Source: Allodiplogaster sudhausi (Eukaryota; Nematoda; Chromadorea; Rhabditida; Diplogasteridae). Taken from it: a stretch of DNA of 64,000 nucleotides. The stretch is from the NCBI GenBank assembly GCA_945643635.1, contig CALZFC010000018.1:631001-695000 (forward strand), written 5' to 3'. The notes under the pieces are model-generated. The model was given only the letters and a program-made list of their open reading frames with translations, was not told where the DNA came from and ran no database searches. This document shows, in pieces, positions 11,733 through 24,160 of the stretch. A program made the position numbers and the translations under genes. Numbering within the stretch: position 1 is the stretch's first letter; every line of letters begins with the position of its first letter.

Positions 11733-12271
11733 AAATTGAAATGCAGACAAAGGAACAGACAACTCTTTCTTGCCTGTCACCGGGAGCCACTCCTTCAGCA
11801 GAACAACCGCTATCTCAAACCAGCGTGTGGTCCAACCTTTACTGTTTTCAACATATTTGTCCTAGTTCTCATGTTATGCTACGGGGATCCTTGTAATAGA
11901 ACTTACACACGCCTTCAAATTCTGCTTCAGGTTGGTGATTATGTTTCATTAAAATCATGCCAAAATCTATCTTCCATTCTTTCTTTATTAAATTTACTTA
12001 ACTTTATTTACGCACACCGAAGTGAGACGTGGAAGTGAAATATCGTAAATGCCTTCTCTTGCAGATCACAAGTATAAGTTTCGATTTCATCTTTGATTCT
12101 ATCATCATGAAGCTTGTTGAGGCGTCTCGTCCTTCCTTCTTCCCCTCGTGAGTCCGCACGGAGTGCTCAACGCGCTTTGTGTCATCGCCTTCCCGCAGAA
12201 GTAAAAGCAGTGCTAAAATCCTTCCAACAATTGCATGGCACACTTCGCTCAACATTTTCACCATAACACTG
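11733..12271 (+). pseudogene. Chemoreceptor pseudogene, internally deleted (copy B)
   Basis: Same remnant as at 4783-5300. The N-terminal reading MQTKEQTTLSCLSPGATP, then SAEQPLSQTS, aligns with SPEQPLSQTS of the intact gene, and the frame then shifts before FTVFNIFVLVLML. TM2 joins TM7 directly, as in copy A, so the deletion predates the duplication. Confidence 0.75.
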
Positions 12272-12796
12272 GGAAGCTGATGGTTTCGGGTTTGTACTCC
12301 TTATATTTTGAAGCTTATATTTTATATAATACTAATGCGAATATTAAACGATCTGCACGATTTGGTGGAGTTGATTTTTGGTAGAAACTATTACAATGAG
12401 AAAGAAGATGAATTCCGTGAAGATGAATTCTTCGCGTCGACAGGAAAATCAAAAGCGCTCAAGCTTGAAATACGATGAATGACAACATAAATTTTGTTAT
12501 ATCATAGAGCATCTTGAAGAATGAACACAGGGAAGGTGAACGAAATAATAAGATTTTTATTCCTTTCCGCTCCTGTACAAAAGAACAAAAGATAAACGTG
12601 TCGTTTTGTTGTATCCAGTGTGAATTGTCTGAGACGTTTAAAACATCAGAAGCTTACAACAAATAAATCAATTTCCCACGTCAAAACGGCTTCGTACTCT
12701 CCATCGTCTCACTTGCAAGCTAGAGTTTTTTTTTAAATAAGAGTTTGCACTTGACTTCAAGCATGAAATACATTTTCAGACCTCGTTGAAGCGAGG

Positions 12797-14638
12797 ATGT
12801 CTTCGTCTTGCCTGGTTGATGGATCCGTTCCTTCCCCAGAACAGCCTCTTTCCCTAACAAGTGAAACACTTATTATTAACATGTATCGCATCGGTGGTCC
12901 CATCTTCACTTCTTTCAATATATTTGTGCTCATTCTGATGCTTTGCTACGGAGATCAGCGCTCCATAATATACAATCGCCTTCAAATTCTTCTACAGGTT
13001 CATGTTTAGACGTCTTAAAATCATAAGTCTTTTCTTCTGGGGGTGGTAGGATCATGTGTATATTTCCATGTATTCGTACATATGTATGTATGTACATACA
13101 TACATACATACATGTGCGCTCGTTTCCTTACGTAATGTTCAATACTCTTCGTTCTTTTCAGGTCATGAGTATCGCTCTTGATTTGACCGTTGATTTACTA
13201 GCTCCAATAAGTGCCTTACATGAAATGGCCTGCTACGCTTGCCCTTCCCATATGATATCATTGTCATTCGAAGCCACTCTTGTTAGCGTTAACTATGCAC
13301 ATTTTCGGCTTATCTTCTAACTTTGTGTACCCCTGCTATTGGGTCAGAATGCCTTGTCCAAACAAATGCATGGTGTTGCTTACAATTAGCATGTGATCTT
13401 GCTACCGGGGTGCTCCGTGATCGTCTGCTACTTCTCTTGCATTCTCCACCGCCATCGACTGGCGATGCCTCCGTCTTCTCGTTGGCATCTTCGCAGAAGG
13501 CCTGCCATGGCGGTCGCTCATCTTGGCTTCATTCTTCTCGTTACCTTCGTGTGGTTTACTTTCTCTTCCATGGTTCGCAGTTCACGAGTCCCTAATCAGG
13601 TCTGTTTTGGCATTTTTTCCATAAATATATTTTGTTGTCATCGGTTTCAAATTATTATCACTGCAAATATTTCTTTCTCCTCCATCACGTATTTATAATC
13701 TTTTCAAAGATAGAGTACGTAAGACGAGCATAATCTTTTCAAAGATGAAGTTTCTCGCCCTTGTTTCCGAATAATTTTGAATCCAGTCTTCTCTCCTAGC
13801 CTTTTTTCGTAGGCCAGCGCTTATAGACTGATATGCTGAATGCACGAACGAAAGAGAATTTAAGAAAAACTGCATCGAAATTATTAGCTTCATCTTTCTG
13901 TGAAATACTGCTAGTCCTCCCACGAAACAATAAGAAATGATACTCAGGAGATTCCAGCGAGCAAAGAATGGTTACGCACGAAGCCAATTTTTATCTACTT
14001 CGCAAGCACTTCGTCGACTATGTTCTACTTTTACTTATGTAAGCTAGATTCGTAAACAAGCTGCATGAGCCCAACACGTTGATTGAGAGTAAGATGTAAT
14101 TCTTCTAGGTTGCGTTGGCACCATCTCCTTAGTCACTATCTTGACTCTGCTTGTTTTGCACTGCTTGCATGTTCTGAGAAGTCCAAGTCGTATCTTAAGT
14201 GTGCGTTCAAAAGAGATGCAAAGAAGAGCCATGGTTCTTCTTTCAGCTCAGGTTTACAAAAGATCCTAATCATCCGACATTCTTTTGATCTTTTCTTTTA
14301 AGATTTTGGTTCCATACCTTGTCGTGACTCTTCCAATCGTTGGACTCTTATTCGATGAATTCATACCACATTTCACTAAAGGTTCGTCGTTGTCATACAT
14401 ACATACATAGTAGTATTGTTGACTAAGTCAAGATATTCATAATTTGTTTTCAATGATGCCTTGACTCGTTCGTTGAGGTGCCTCCGCATTCCTCTGTCCA
14501 CTGGTGAGCATGCACGGCGTGCTAAACTCAGCGTGTGTCCTCGCTTTCTCTCCAAGTTACCGAACAGCTCTGAAGATGACCTTCCTGCGTCTTCGCCCTC
14601 TCTTCGCACGTAACAAGACGACGAGGATGGGAGAATAA
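12797..14638 (+). CDS. Seven-TM chemoreceptor, srh/str-like (copy B)
   Basis: Near-identical duplicate of the gene at 5832-7673. The exons are those of copy A shifted by 6,965: 12797-12997, 13162-13210, 13287-13342, 13390-13599, 13915-14038, 14109-14251, 14303-14381 and 14478-14638, giving 340 residues. The changes seen include Gln to Leu before TSETLII, two residues just before the GGP of TM1, and Ala to Glu in the loop after TM6 (LLFDEFIPHF). One base in the acceptor of exon 5 differs (CTGCTAG against CTTCTAG). All frames and splice sites remain usable. Confidence 0.78.
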
Positions 14639-14939
14639 ATTTAGATGAATATCGTAATTAATCGCTAGCTCACCACATCTCATAATGGCGAGGATAAAGA
14701 TGAAGGAATGTTTTGAGAATGCAGTGTTGTCATTCTTGCCTTTTGTTTTTGTCTTTATGTCGAAAATTTTTTTCAACTATGCTTTAACTGGGTGCTCATC
14801 TGTAGATGGAAACCTCGCAATTTTACAATAATCCTGATGCAAGAAGGATGCGAATTTTAAATACATCTTGCATCGTGTGGTCACGTACTCGAAGATGTTG
14901 TTTGTATAATGTACAAGCAATATAGATGGACAGGGTTTT

Positions 14940-15300
14940 TACCATCCGGGCCAACCTTGGGGGCCGGGGCCGAGCTCGGGAGCGGGGGCCGGGGCCGACC
15001 TCGAGGGTTGGGGCCGGGGCTGGGGCCTACCCTAGAGGCTGTGGATAATTAAATGAAGTTCACCCCCAGTTGAACAAATTATGACAAATTATGAGCCAAT
15101 TTATGATGAAATTTGCCACGATTTATTCAGTATGAGTTACAGATGTATTGCATACGCATTTTCTCAATTTTGGATGGATTTTTCCCCTTTTCCCCTGATT
15201 TTTTAAGAAATTTTTTTTAGGTTTGTGGGGGGTTACCTTGGGCGCCGGGGCCGACATCGGGGGCCGGGGCCGGATATTTTCGGCCCCCGGCCACCCCTGT
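14940..15300. repeat. GC-rich GGGGCCGGGGCCGA repeats
   Basis: Two clusters of the imperfect unit GGGGCCGGGGCCGA (about 14960-15035 and 15238-15290) flank an ordinary AT-rich stretch. The second cluster contains a small inverted repeat around GGATATTTTCGG. The region abuts the right end of duplication copy B. No coding frame is supported. Confidence 0.6.
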
Positions 15301-15317
15301 AGATGGATCATTTATCT

Positions 15318-15390
15318 GTCTATCTATCTATCTCCTCTCCTCTCTCTCTCTCTCTCTGTCTCTCTCTTTCTCTCTCTCTATCTCTGTCTT
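15318..15390. repeat. TATC then TC microsatellite
   Basis: A short (TATC)n run passes into (TC)n. Confidence 0.85.
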
Positions 15391-15527
15391 GTCCAAAATA
15401 CAATCACGATGCCACCAAATGAGAATGCATTGAATTTCAATGGGCACAAATTCATGCGTATTTATTCACTAAGAATCAGCGTCACAACGAATTATTGTGA
15501 ATAGTTTCGGAAAGTACCCAAATGTGA

Positions 15528-15956
<429 letters not shown>

Positions 15957-15969
15957 TGACCTCGATGAT

Positions 15970-16062
15970 TTTCCCGCCCATTTCAGCTCAAAGTACGCAG
16001 AATGGTAAATTGCCAAGTGGGCGTGGCCAACAACGCTGCTTGACCACGGAACACGTATAAAA
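15970..16062 (+). promoter_or_regulatory. H2B promoter: E2F-like site, TGGGCGTGGCCA box, TATA
   Basis: TTTCCCGC at 15970-15977 fits an E2F-type site. TGGGCGTGGCCA at 16018-16029 recurs exactly in the H2A promoter. TATAAAA is at 16056-16062, 56 bases before the ATG. Confidence 0.75.
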
Positions 16063-16117
16063 GGGCGAGAGAGGAGAGCCGACCATCACTTGGAACGTCC
16101 AGCTACCGAGAGAAGCC

Positions 16118-16489
16118 ATGCCACCGAAGCCGTCCGCGAAGGGAGCGAAGAAGGCAGCGAAGAGTCAGAAGGTCAAGAGGACCGGAGACAAGAAGAAGAG
16201 AAAGTCGAGGAAGGAGTCCTACGCCATCTACATCTACCGCGTCCTGAAGCAGGTCCACCCCGACACCGGAGTGTCCTCCAAGGCCATGTCCATCATGAAC
16301 TCCTTCGTCAACGACGTCTTCGAGCGCATCGCAGCCGAGGCCAGCCGACTCGCCCACTACAACAAGAGGTCCACCATCTCCTCTCGCGAGATCCAGACGG
16401 CTGTCCGTCTCATTCTCCCGGGAGAGCTCGCCAAGCATGCTGTCTCCGAAGGCACCAAGGCTGTCACCAAGTACACCTCCAGCAAGTAA
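16118..16489 (+). CDS. Histone H2B
   Basis: Core histone that pairs with H2A in the nucleosome. A single exon of 123 residues. The basic tail starts [15 protein letters not shown], as in other nematode H2Bs. The histone fold begins at [19 protein letters not shown] and ends with the conserved [15 protein letters not shown]. The gene has no intron, sits 56 bases after a TATA box, and is followed by the histone 3' stem-loop, so it is of the replication-dependent type. The H2A gene lies 576 bases downstream in the same direction. Confidence 0.98.
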   Translation: MPPKPSAKGAKKAAKSQKVKRTGDKKKRKSRKESYAIYIYRVLKQVHPDTGVSSKAMSIMNSFVNDVFERIAAEASRLAHYNKRSTISSREIQTAVRLILPGELAKHAVSEGTKAVTKYTSSK

Positions 16490-16544
16490 TCTGTGAAAGC
16501 AGGTTGCTTGCTCGGTGGTGAACACCCAACCCCCAGAACCCAGC

Positions 16545-16560
16545 GGCCCTCTTTAGGGCC
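16545..16560 (+). terminator. Histone mRNA 3' stem-loop (H2B)
   Basis: GGCCCTCTTTAGGGCC forms a 6-bp stem with a 4-base loop, 55 bases after the stop, followed by ACAATCCAG. This is the SLBP-binding element of replication-dependent histone mRNAs in its nematode form. Confidence 0.95.
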
Positions 16561-16973
16561 ACAATCCAGTTCCTGTCGTACGAGTATTTTTTCGGAGCAT
16601 TGGCATAAAGTCAGGCACTTTGAAAAGTTCTATGGCTTTCTCGGGGCATAATATAAAATTGTAAGTTTTGATTTGGTAAGAATATTTAATTTGAGTTCAG
16701 AAGGGGCTCGGGCTGTAGGAACTTCTACTTCTCGAAATCTGAATAATATTACAAGAATTTCTTGGGTATGTGCTGAGATGCTTTTTATGCAGAATACCCA
16801 GTATTTCTCTTCTGGCACGTGTAACGAGGTATTCAATCTATAGATGCATCTATTCCACAAATTTTTCCCGAATTCAAAGCAGTGTCCGCGCGTGGTCAGT
16901 CGTAGGATTCCCACTGTCGAAAAGGACGCCATCTCTGCTTCTCTCCGTCTCTTAAATTTTCACTCCCTCTAAA
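16561..16973. other. Spacer between H2B and H2A, no gene seen
   Basis: No supported coding or repeat content. The open frames are short and unlike known proteins. Confidence 0.6.
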
Positions 16974-17008
16974 TGGGCGTGGCCATCACAGGAACGCGGC
17001 CTATAAAA
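16974..17008 (+). promoter_or_regulatory. H2A promoter: TGGGCGTGGCCA box and TATA
   Basis: TGGGCGTGGCCA (16974-16985) repeats the H2B box exactly. TATAAAA follows at 17002-17008, 58 bases before the ATG, so spacing to the start matches H2B. Confidence 0.78.
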
Positions 17009-17065
17009 GCCTTGGCTCGCACTCCCTCACCATCTCAGTTCATCCGAGCAAGCGAAGCAGTCATC

Positions 17066-17449
17066 ATGTCTGGACGTGGCAAGGGAGGAAAGGCGAAGGC
17101 GGGCGGCAAGGCGAAGTCGCGTTCCTCGCGGGCCGGACTCCAGTTCCCGGTCGGTCGTCTGCACCGCATGCTGCGCAAGGGCAACTACGCACAACGAGTG
17201 GGCGCCGGCGCCCCGGTGTACCTGGCGGCCGTCCTCGAGTACCTCGCGGCTGAAGTCCTCGAGCTGGCTGGCAACGCCGCCCGCGACAACAAGAAGACCA
17301 GAATCAACCCGCGCCATCTTCAGCTCGCCGTCCGCAACGACGAGGAGCTGAACAAGCTCCTCTCCGGTGTCACCATCGCCCAGGGCGGAGTGCTCCCCAA
17401 CATCAACGCCGTTCTTCTCCCCAAAAAGACGGCAGGCGACAAGGAATGA
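17066..17449 (+). CDS. Histone H2A
   Basis: Core histone, single exon, 127 residues. It starts [20 protein letters not shown] and has the diagnostic [12 protein letters not shown], the acidic-patch region around [19 protein letters not shown], and the C-terminal [13 protein letters not shown]. It lacks the SQ(E/D) end of H2A.X and is not H2A.Z-like. The intronless structure, TATA box and 3' stem-loop mark it as replication-dependent. It shares orientation and promoter box with the H2B gene. Confidence 0.98.
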   Translation: MSGRGKGGKAKAGGKAKSRSSRAGLQFPVGRLHRMLRKGNYAQRVGAGAPVYLAAVLEYLAAEVLELAGNAARDNKKTRINPRHLQLAVRNDEELNKLLSGVTIAQGGVLPNINAVLLPKKTAGDKE

Positions 17450-17490
17450 GCTGCTGCTCTTACTGAGCCAACCAAACCCCAGAACCCAAC

Positions 17491-17506
17491 GGCCCTCTTT
17501 AGGGCC
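17491..17506 (+). terminator. Histone mRNA 3' stem-loop (H2A)
   Basis: GGCCCTCTTTAGGGCC, identical to the H2B element, 41 bases after the stop and again followed by ACAATCCAG. Confidence 0.95.
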
Positions 17507-17856
17507 ACAATCCAGTTCACATTATTTCATGAACTTCTTCTCAGGATAAAGAGATTGCTGTTTGTGACATGGATTGAGATATATCAGGAGCATTATCGGA
17601 AATTGAGATTGGGAACATGCTAATTGATAAAGCAAACAAGTGAAGACATGGAGGGGAAAGATATCCTGCCTGGTCAGAAGGAAGTAAGTACTAATTGTAA
17701 ATGCGCGTGTAAACTTGAATATAGTGTGTTGTGAATTGGTAGATGTCAAAAAATTTTGGCGTGTGGAGGCTAGTGTACGTAGTGTACAATATTAATTGCC
17801 CTTTCCCTGCCTTCGTTGTTTGAGAGTTGTTCTGGTGTCTTGATTTCACCCGTGGA
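17507..17856. other. Spacer, no gene seen
   Basis: AT-rich spacer between H2A and the next gene; nothing recognised. Confidence 0.6.
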
Positions 17857-20800
17857 ATGGATAGCGACGTTCCCGAGTTGTTGCTTCACGAGTTAGCCTT
17901 TTGAGTCTTTGGTAATGCTCGAGTTGATGTCTTCTGTGCAGAGACTGCCAGTCGGACCAAGAGGTGGATGTCGAAGGGGAGAGTGCAAGTGTCTCCCGTC
18001 AGAAGCAAGCAGACATGCATCCTCCTGGTGAGTGGTTCCTTCTAAACGGGACAATTCATTGCCTCTTCTGGCAGTGCTGGAGCGCGAGGAAGAACAGCCG
18101 GAGGCAGCAGCTGCTGTGGATGAGGGAGAGCCGCCATCTGCGAGTGAAGACGTGGCTGGGAATGAGTTGGCTGATGAGGATCACAACGTCTCGCGTCGTT
18201 CGGTCGACTCGCAGGAGCAGATTATTGGTCAGTCTGCCTTTCCTACTATTTGATATTGCTGTAGTAGATATGAAGATATGCACTGACCTCTCAACTGTCT
18301 TGAGTTGATGAGCAGCAAGTGGTTGAGCGCCTTCCTGGCGCACTTCGCCACGACCCGCCCGTCTTCTTCACTCGCTTTCGAAGGCGTCAGCAGCTGAGAG
18401 TGCAGCCAGTGTACGGGACGGCTCCCGTGCTGGAGAGGTGTCCTCCATTCTTATTCTGTTCTTTTCTGCAGCTAGCTTAGCCTGAATCTCTTTGAGTGTG
18501 ACTGCTGCTGTCCGTCCACTCGTCGAACATCGGCAGGCTTTACTGCGAGAACGATACGCCACGCATCCTTTTAGGTCCATTTCTGAGGAACCTTCATCTT
18601 ACTTGCCTTTATCTAGACTTCTGGCTAATGCTCAGTTTGCTCTAAGGTCTTCTAGATGTATTTCCTAATTTAGGCTTCACGATGAGGAAGAGAATGCCTA
18701 CGGAGAAGAAGAGTTCGAGACCGATGCAGTCTATCCAATTTGGCAGTGGAATCGAGGCACTAGAGGTCATTACTTTTTATTCTCCATTTGCCTTCTTCTT
18801 ATCTTTCTTCATTCCTGTTTTGGTTGAGAAAAGAAACCGACGGGCCGCTGGTGTGATTGGCGGGTTTACGACTACGAAGCGCACGACGAAGATCTGCTTT
18901 CCTCTCCAAGTCACCACTCGAGCACTGGTAAGCTGTTTCCGTAGTTTTTATTTTGATGCGAAATAGACACATTACTTAGTTCATACATTTCTTTTTGTAG
19001 TTTCTAATGTTTTGTACATATTTGCCCGTTAATAGAGATGACACCTGCGGAGAAGTGGGCTGCGCGTTCTCGTCTAAGACGCGCGCAGGCAAGGGAAGCA
19101 CGATTTCAACGGAGTCTCCATGGAGAGGAGGTCGTGGATGACTCAGTGCTCTCCCGCTCTTCAAGGACAAATCGACGGAGAAGTCGGTCTCTCTCTCTCT
19201 CTCTCTCTCTGTCAAACAACAATGATATTTATCATCTCATGGCTCAGCTCATCTATTAATTTGCTCCAGTTCTTCTACTAGATCTCCAAAGAGTGTTTTT
19301 GAAAGTTACTTTAGACCAATTTTAGATAGCGCGGTTAAAGTAAGATCCCATGACGAATGCGAAGAGGAGGCCGTGGATGAGTTGGAGTGCGCGGCTTCTC
19401 CCTCCATGGAAGAAGTCGAGATTGTTGATGTCAGTTTCAGCCTTTTATTAATATATTTCGAGATACCTTTGTTAAGGAGGAAGATATACTGGAAGTGATC
19501 TCGGATGTCTCCTCCGAAGAAGGCCACGTGAAGGTCTGCAATGCCGCAGGCATAAGGACCCAAGTTCAACCGGAAGATGAGGCGGGTGAGGCAGAAGAAC
19601 CTGAACTGGGTGATGACGAGGAAGTTACTCACTCTCAACTAATAAAGGTTCGACTTCTGGCAACTGTTTTACCATATGTTTGTTCATCACTTTGATTGTT
19701 CTTTATTCACTCTGTGTCGATTTAAGGAAGAGATATCGAATGGGGATGATGAAACTACTGAAGCTGATTCGTCTACTTCAACACAGGTACCTTTTTCTCC
19801 AGTTGGTTGTGCCGCGTTATCTCAATTCGTTCTAGTCAATTTGTAAAACTTACTCGTTCAGCTATCTTTATTATAATGTAAGTAATATTTAGTTTCTATT
19901 TAAGGATGCGCAAGCCCTGTCCGATGCGAGTGCTTTGGCTGACTTTGCCCATTCTCTTGGAAGGTTTGGTAATGACTACGGTAGTGCATATCCTCTGTTC
20001 ATTACTTCATTGCAGAAGTCGTGCTCTGTCTACTTTCAAATTGCCAGTTCGAGTCGTCTCTTCTCTTCCCTCGTGTTTCCTCCCGAGACATAGTCACCGG
20101 TACTTCCTTATTTTGTAACAATGTTTCTTCGTGCTTGTTCTTTTGCTATAATTTACGTTTATTGTTTCATTTTTTTTCACGAATGAATCTCACGATGCTA
20201 ATAAAATTGTCTGCGGTGCTCTTGCAGTACGAACGAAGGCCGAGCCGAGCTGCTAGAAGAGTCCGATCTCTTGGAGGAAGCGGCGAATAGAAGAAGAGAG
20301 AGACAGGCCAGGAAGGAGGCGCGCCTTCAACGATTCCGGCTGGAGAGGGTAATACTTTCTCTTTATCTCCATTTCTCTCCTCGTTTCTGTTAGTAGGTAA
20401 GAGGTATTTATGACCCTCTGTGGCCTCATGCAAGCTCGGGTTTACTTTGAAAAAATGTTGCTACTCATTTAGCAAAACCTACCCTAATTTTGGGTCTCCT
20501 CAGTTCCGTACCATATCATGTATTTGAAGAATATTTTCCCTCTCCGTTTTCAGCGTATCCCACCTCGATTTCCATGCCCGTTATTCTTTACACCACCTAG
20601 GTCTTCGATATTCGCTTTCATTCTATGGGTTTGAATAAAAGCTTGATCGAAAAGAGCCCGCAGTGTTTTTTGCCCCAACCTTAAAATCCGGCCGATTTTA
20701 TCTTGTTTTAAACTTTTTAAAGTGGTTATTGATTGACTCTCTCTCTCTTTCAGGCTGAGAAAGCGTTCCAACGACAAGAACGAGAAAGAGAACGACTACG

Positions 20801-22052
20801 GGCATACGAGGCAATGGTCGCCGAATTCCAAAAGCGGAAAAGGAGGGAAATGCAAGATGCTAAAAAGGAGGATGAGGTACTGACTTTGTCATCTCTCTCG
20901 GAATATTCGCTAACTTCTTCCATGCTTTCCAGACACTTGATGTTCTGGCAGAAAAGAGAAGGAAGCGACGGGAATACATGCGGAATCTCAGGGCCATGAA
21001 GAAGTTTCTGCCTTTTATTTCTATGTAGAATACGGGTCATGCGTAATTGACCGTAAATTTTTTTAATGGAATTATTCGTAACTGAACGTAATTTTTTTTA
21101 ATGGAATTATAGTACTGAATAAATGCTAACAATAAGGTTGATTGTGTCACTCAATCGACCCTAGAATTATCTATTAATTTACATTCTATAATTCACTTTG
21201 AGATGTAACTAATTTCTTTTTACAGGAAGTTGTTGTCACCATCTGCGTACGAAGCCGAGTTGGCAAAGGTTTCTTTTTAACCGTCTGAAATGGAAGATAA
21301 GAAGTGTTTCGTTTTCCAGGAGCGCGAAGCTCGCCGCCGTTGCCGAATGGAGAAACTCGCCACTCGACCCGATCTCATCGAACTTGAAAAGTATTCCACC
21401 TTTCATTCTTCTTATCATTCATCTTATATATTGTTGTAAAGTTTGAAATGAAAATTGGTGAGTTTTCTAAAGTTTGAAATGAAAATTCTCTTCTCTTTTT
21501 TTTTTTGCTAATAGAATAGGGTAACCGTGAGAATCCTTTGCCATGATGTGATTCCAGAATTCGTTCTTGTCTCCGTTCTCGCGAGATGCGTGCTTCGTGG
21601 ACGGAGGCGGAGCGAGCTGATCGATATGCCAAGTACTCCGAGGCCAGGCGGAAACGGAAGGAAATGCTGAGGTCTATTTTCTTTATGATCCGTAGAATGA
21701 AGAATGATGACTTGTTGAGAGGTTTTTGTTTGACCGTTACAAGCTGTGATAAACGCTTGCTTTCCTCTTCGTAGGAAAGTTGCGAAGACAAACCAAAGAT
21801 GTGGTTACCAGTATAGTCAGAATTCGTTATCCGATACTGTCAAAAATCAAAAAAGAGATGTGATCTGTGCTCATGAGTCAACTTTGCAGGACGGGCAGCG
21901 AAGAGCAAGCGCAGTCAACGGCCTCCGTAGCAGTGGAAGAGAACTCTCTCTCCGACTCTCCCCTTCCTCCCAATCGACGCAAGTATGTTGTTTCTGCACA
22001 GAACATGTACATGTCTGTCGCCAATGAAGTCGAGATTGGGCAGCAGTTGTGA
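17857..22052 (+). CDS. Unrecognised acidic/coiled-coil protein, 21 exons, 701 residues
   Basis: I do not recognise the family. A model of 21 exons keeps one frame from ATG 17857 to TGA 22050-22052: 17857-17876, 17942-18027, 18075-18227, 18320-18437, 18497-18646, 18674-18765, 18829-18927, 19036-19182, 19326-19429, 19477-19647, 19727-19786, 19905-19963, 20016-20099, 20228-20348, 20754-20876, 20933-21024, 21226-21268, 21320-21390, 21558-21671, 21775-21810 and 21890-22052. The N-terminus is acidic. A middle part rich in aromatics reads VYPIWQWNRGTR and TGRWCDWRVYDYEAHDEDLL. The C-terminal third is dense in Arg, Lys and Glu (FQRQERERERLRAYEAMVAE; EKRRKRREYMRNLRAMKK) and should form coiled coil. 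There is no signal peptide or TM segment, so it is probably intracellular. Small exons may be mis-set by a few bases. Confidence 0.72.
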
Positions 22053-23410
22053 GGGGTACGGTAGTCATCCTTTTGAGATTCTTCTGGGTAATTGGAGTCA
22101 CTTGGGTACGTGAATTGCTCACGGGTCTACATGAGTATGCTAATAGTAGGAATAGTTTATGTTAAATCAAGACTAGTCAGAACCTTTGCTTTCTGAACAT
22201 AAAATCATTAATTCTGCTGGTACGATTGGTTTCCGTTTGCTTATCCATTTCTTCGAATGTATTCTGTTGAAGGTGGATATAATTGGTTGCCTTGTGAATT
22301 TTACATGATGTACACTCAGTTTAAATTGTGTGCAATGATGCAATGTTTTCTTTACCTTCATGGTGTTTTCCTCTGCGCATACAAATCATATGAAAGACTG
22401 CCTTGAACCTTGTTGACTCTACTGCTCAAGAAACATGACTTCTGACTCCTCGGCTGGTCTTGTCTTGCCAGCAAATGCACTCTAATGCAAGTGGACAAGA
22501 GAGGAAAAGGAGGGGGACCATGCAGTCCTCTCCACTCTTCAAACTGGTTCCATCTTACTCGGGTATGACAGGCAGGGGGGGGGGGGGGGATAGGAAGAGG
22601 GAGGGACGGCACAGGGGATGAGACTGAGATATGGGGATGCTTCCTTGAGAGGACAGAAGAACACTTCTAGAACAGTTTCACACTATCTCGAGAGATGATT
22701 GATTTTCGCGAGAAAGTCTTACAAAGCCTTCTTTCGGTTCTTAGATTCGGTTTCGACATCAGCATCACGGAGAAAAACGTTTAACATCTCTGATGAAATC
22801 TCCATTTAGAGTGGTTGGAGAGGGGAGGAAAGGACCACTTTCAATTTCATGAAAAAAATTCCAAACTAGGCAATTCATTTTGAGCGACTCATGGTCAGAT
22901 TTGCAAAAACAGAAAACGGAACATAAACACGGCCATGTCTTCAGAGCACGATAAATCATTATTTTTTACCATTCACACGAATTCTCTGTTACATGCATTA
23001 TTCTAAACAATTTATAAAAAAAACATGACGATGAATGTGAGGCATGTTGAACTATCATGTGTTTGCTTTTTTTGTTCTCTCTGCTTGGAGCGGCAATGAA
23101 TGGCGGACTAATCTGGCAGATGGGCCAAAGCAGCCGCTCCTTCTTCAGCCTGCAGCTATAATTCGCTCTGCCTTTCTCTCTCCTAGATTGCAATTCTGGT
23201 CCGACTCTTCAACAAAAGTAGAAAAAAAGACTGAGTAAGTGTCAGCTACAGAAGACCCACTCGAATGATTCACTTGCTTCCAACTTCCTGCTTGCCCTTT
23301 ACTCTTTTAATCACTCCACTCTGATCACTCTTCGCACTCAAAGCTCACTCTACTTTTCGTCTAGCCGCTCATCATTCTATCTCCTATTTCTCGATGGTTG
23401 TCTCTCCCTT

Positions 23411-23454
<44 letters not shown>

Positions 23455-23722
23455 CTCTCTCTCTTCTCTCTCTCTCTTCTCTCTCTCTCTGTCTCTGTTT
23501 CTCTCTCTGTCTCTCTCACCTCTTACAAACTTTCAGCCTACAATCTCTAAAATCAACTGTACACAGCGATGCAAACATAAGCAAGCGGGCACAGGAAGCG
23601 AAGAGCGGCACGCGACTTTTTTTACACGATTTTCTGGCGTGAAAATCTCTCTCTCTAAATTTTCGTTCCTTCTCTCTCCGTTACTACCTATCTCTCTTTC
23701 AATAGTCTCTTTTTCCTTCCAA

Positions 23723-23769
<47 letters not shown>

Positions 23770-24160
23770 CGTCTCTCAATCTCTGTCTTCCACCCTGCCA
23801 GACTTTCAATCTTTCCTTGCATACCCGCGTGGCTCTGCAATATGGTTCACTTTCCCTGTATCGTCTACCTTCACCTGTGCCTCACTCAGTCTCTTCCTCA
23901 ACTACTCGATGGTTTCCTCTGCGCAAATCCATTTCCTCCCACTTTTTGCTTTCGTTTCACTGTTCTAGAAATTATTGGACAGTTCGTTGCAATCTTAATT
24001 GACTCTCCAATGAATGAACGGTTCAAATGTAAAATCAATGGTACGGCTCGACAATCTAATCATAAAGCTCTTTGAATATTGTTGGTCATACAGTGAAGGA
24101 GTTGTCACTTTTAGTTTCAAGCAATATTTTATTCGTGTTTATTTGAAGGAAGGTACCATA
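22053..24160. other. Intergenic with TC repeats and a G run
   Basis: No supported gene. There is a poly-G run near 22576-22589 and (TC)n tracts at about 23413-23520 and 23726-23766. Open frames over the tracts are Ser/Leu artefacts. Confidence 0.65.

Larger units (their letters stand above)
11733..14939. repeat. Direct duplication, copy B (partner 4783-7975)
   Basis: Second copy of the 3.2-kb segment, same orientation as copy A. It starts at AAATTGAAATGCAGAC immediately after the LINE and ends at GATGGACAGGGTTTT, followed by a GC-rich repeat. It keeps about 22 bases that copy A lost near its start. The chemoreceptor spacer 12272-12796 holds nothing recognisable. Confidence 0.95.
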
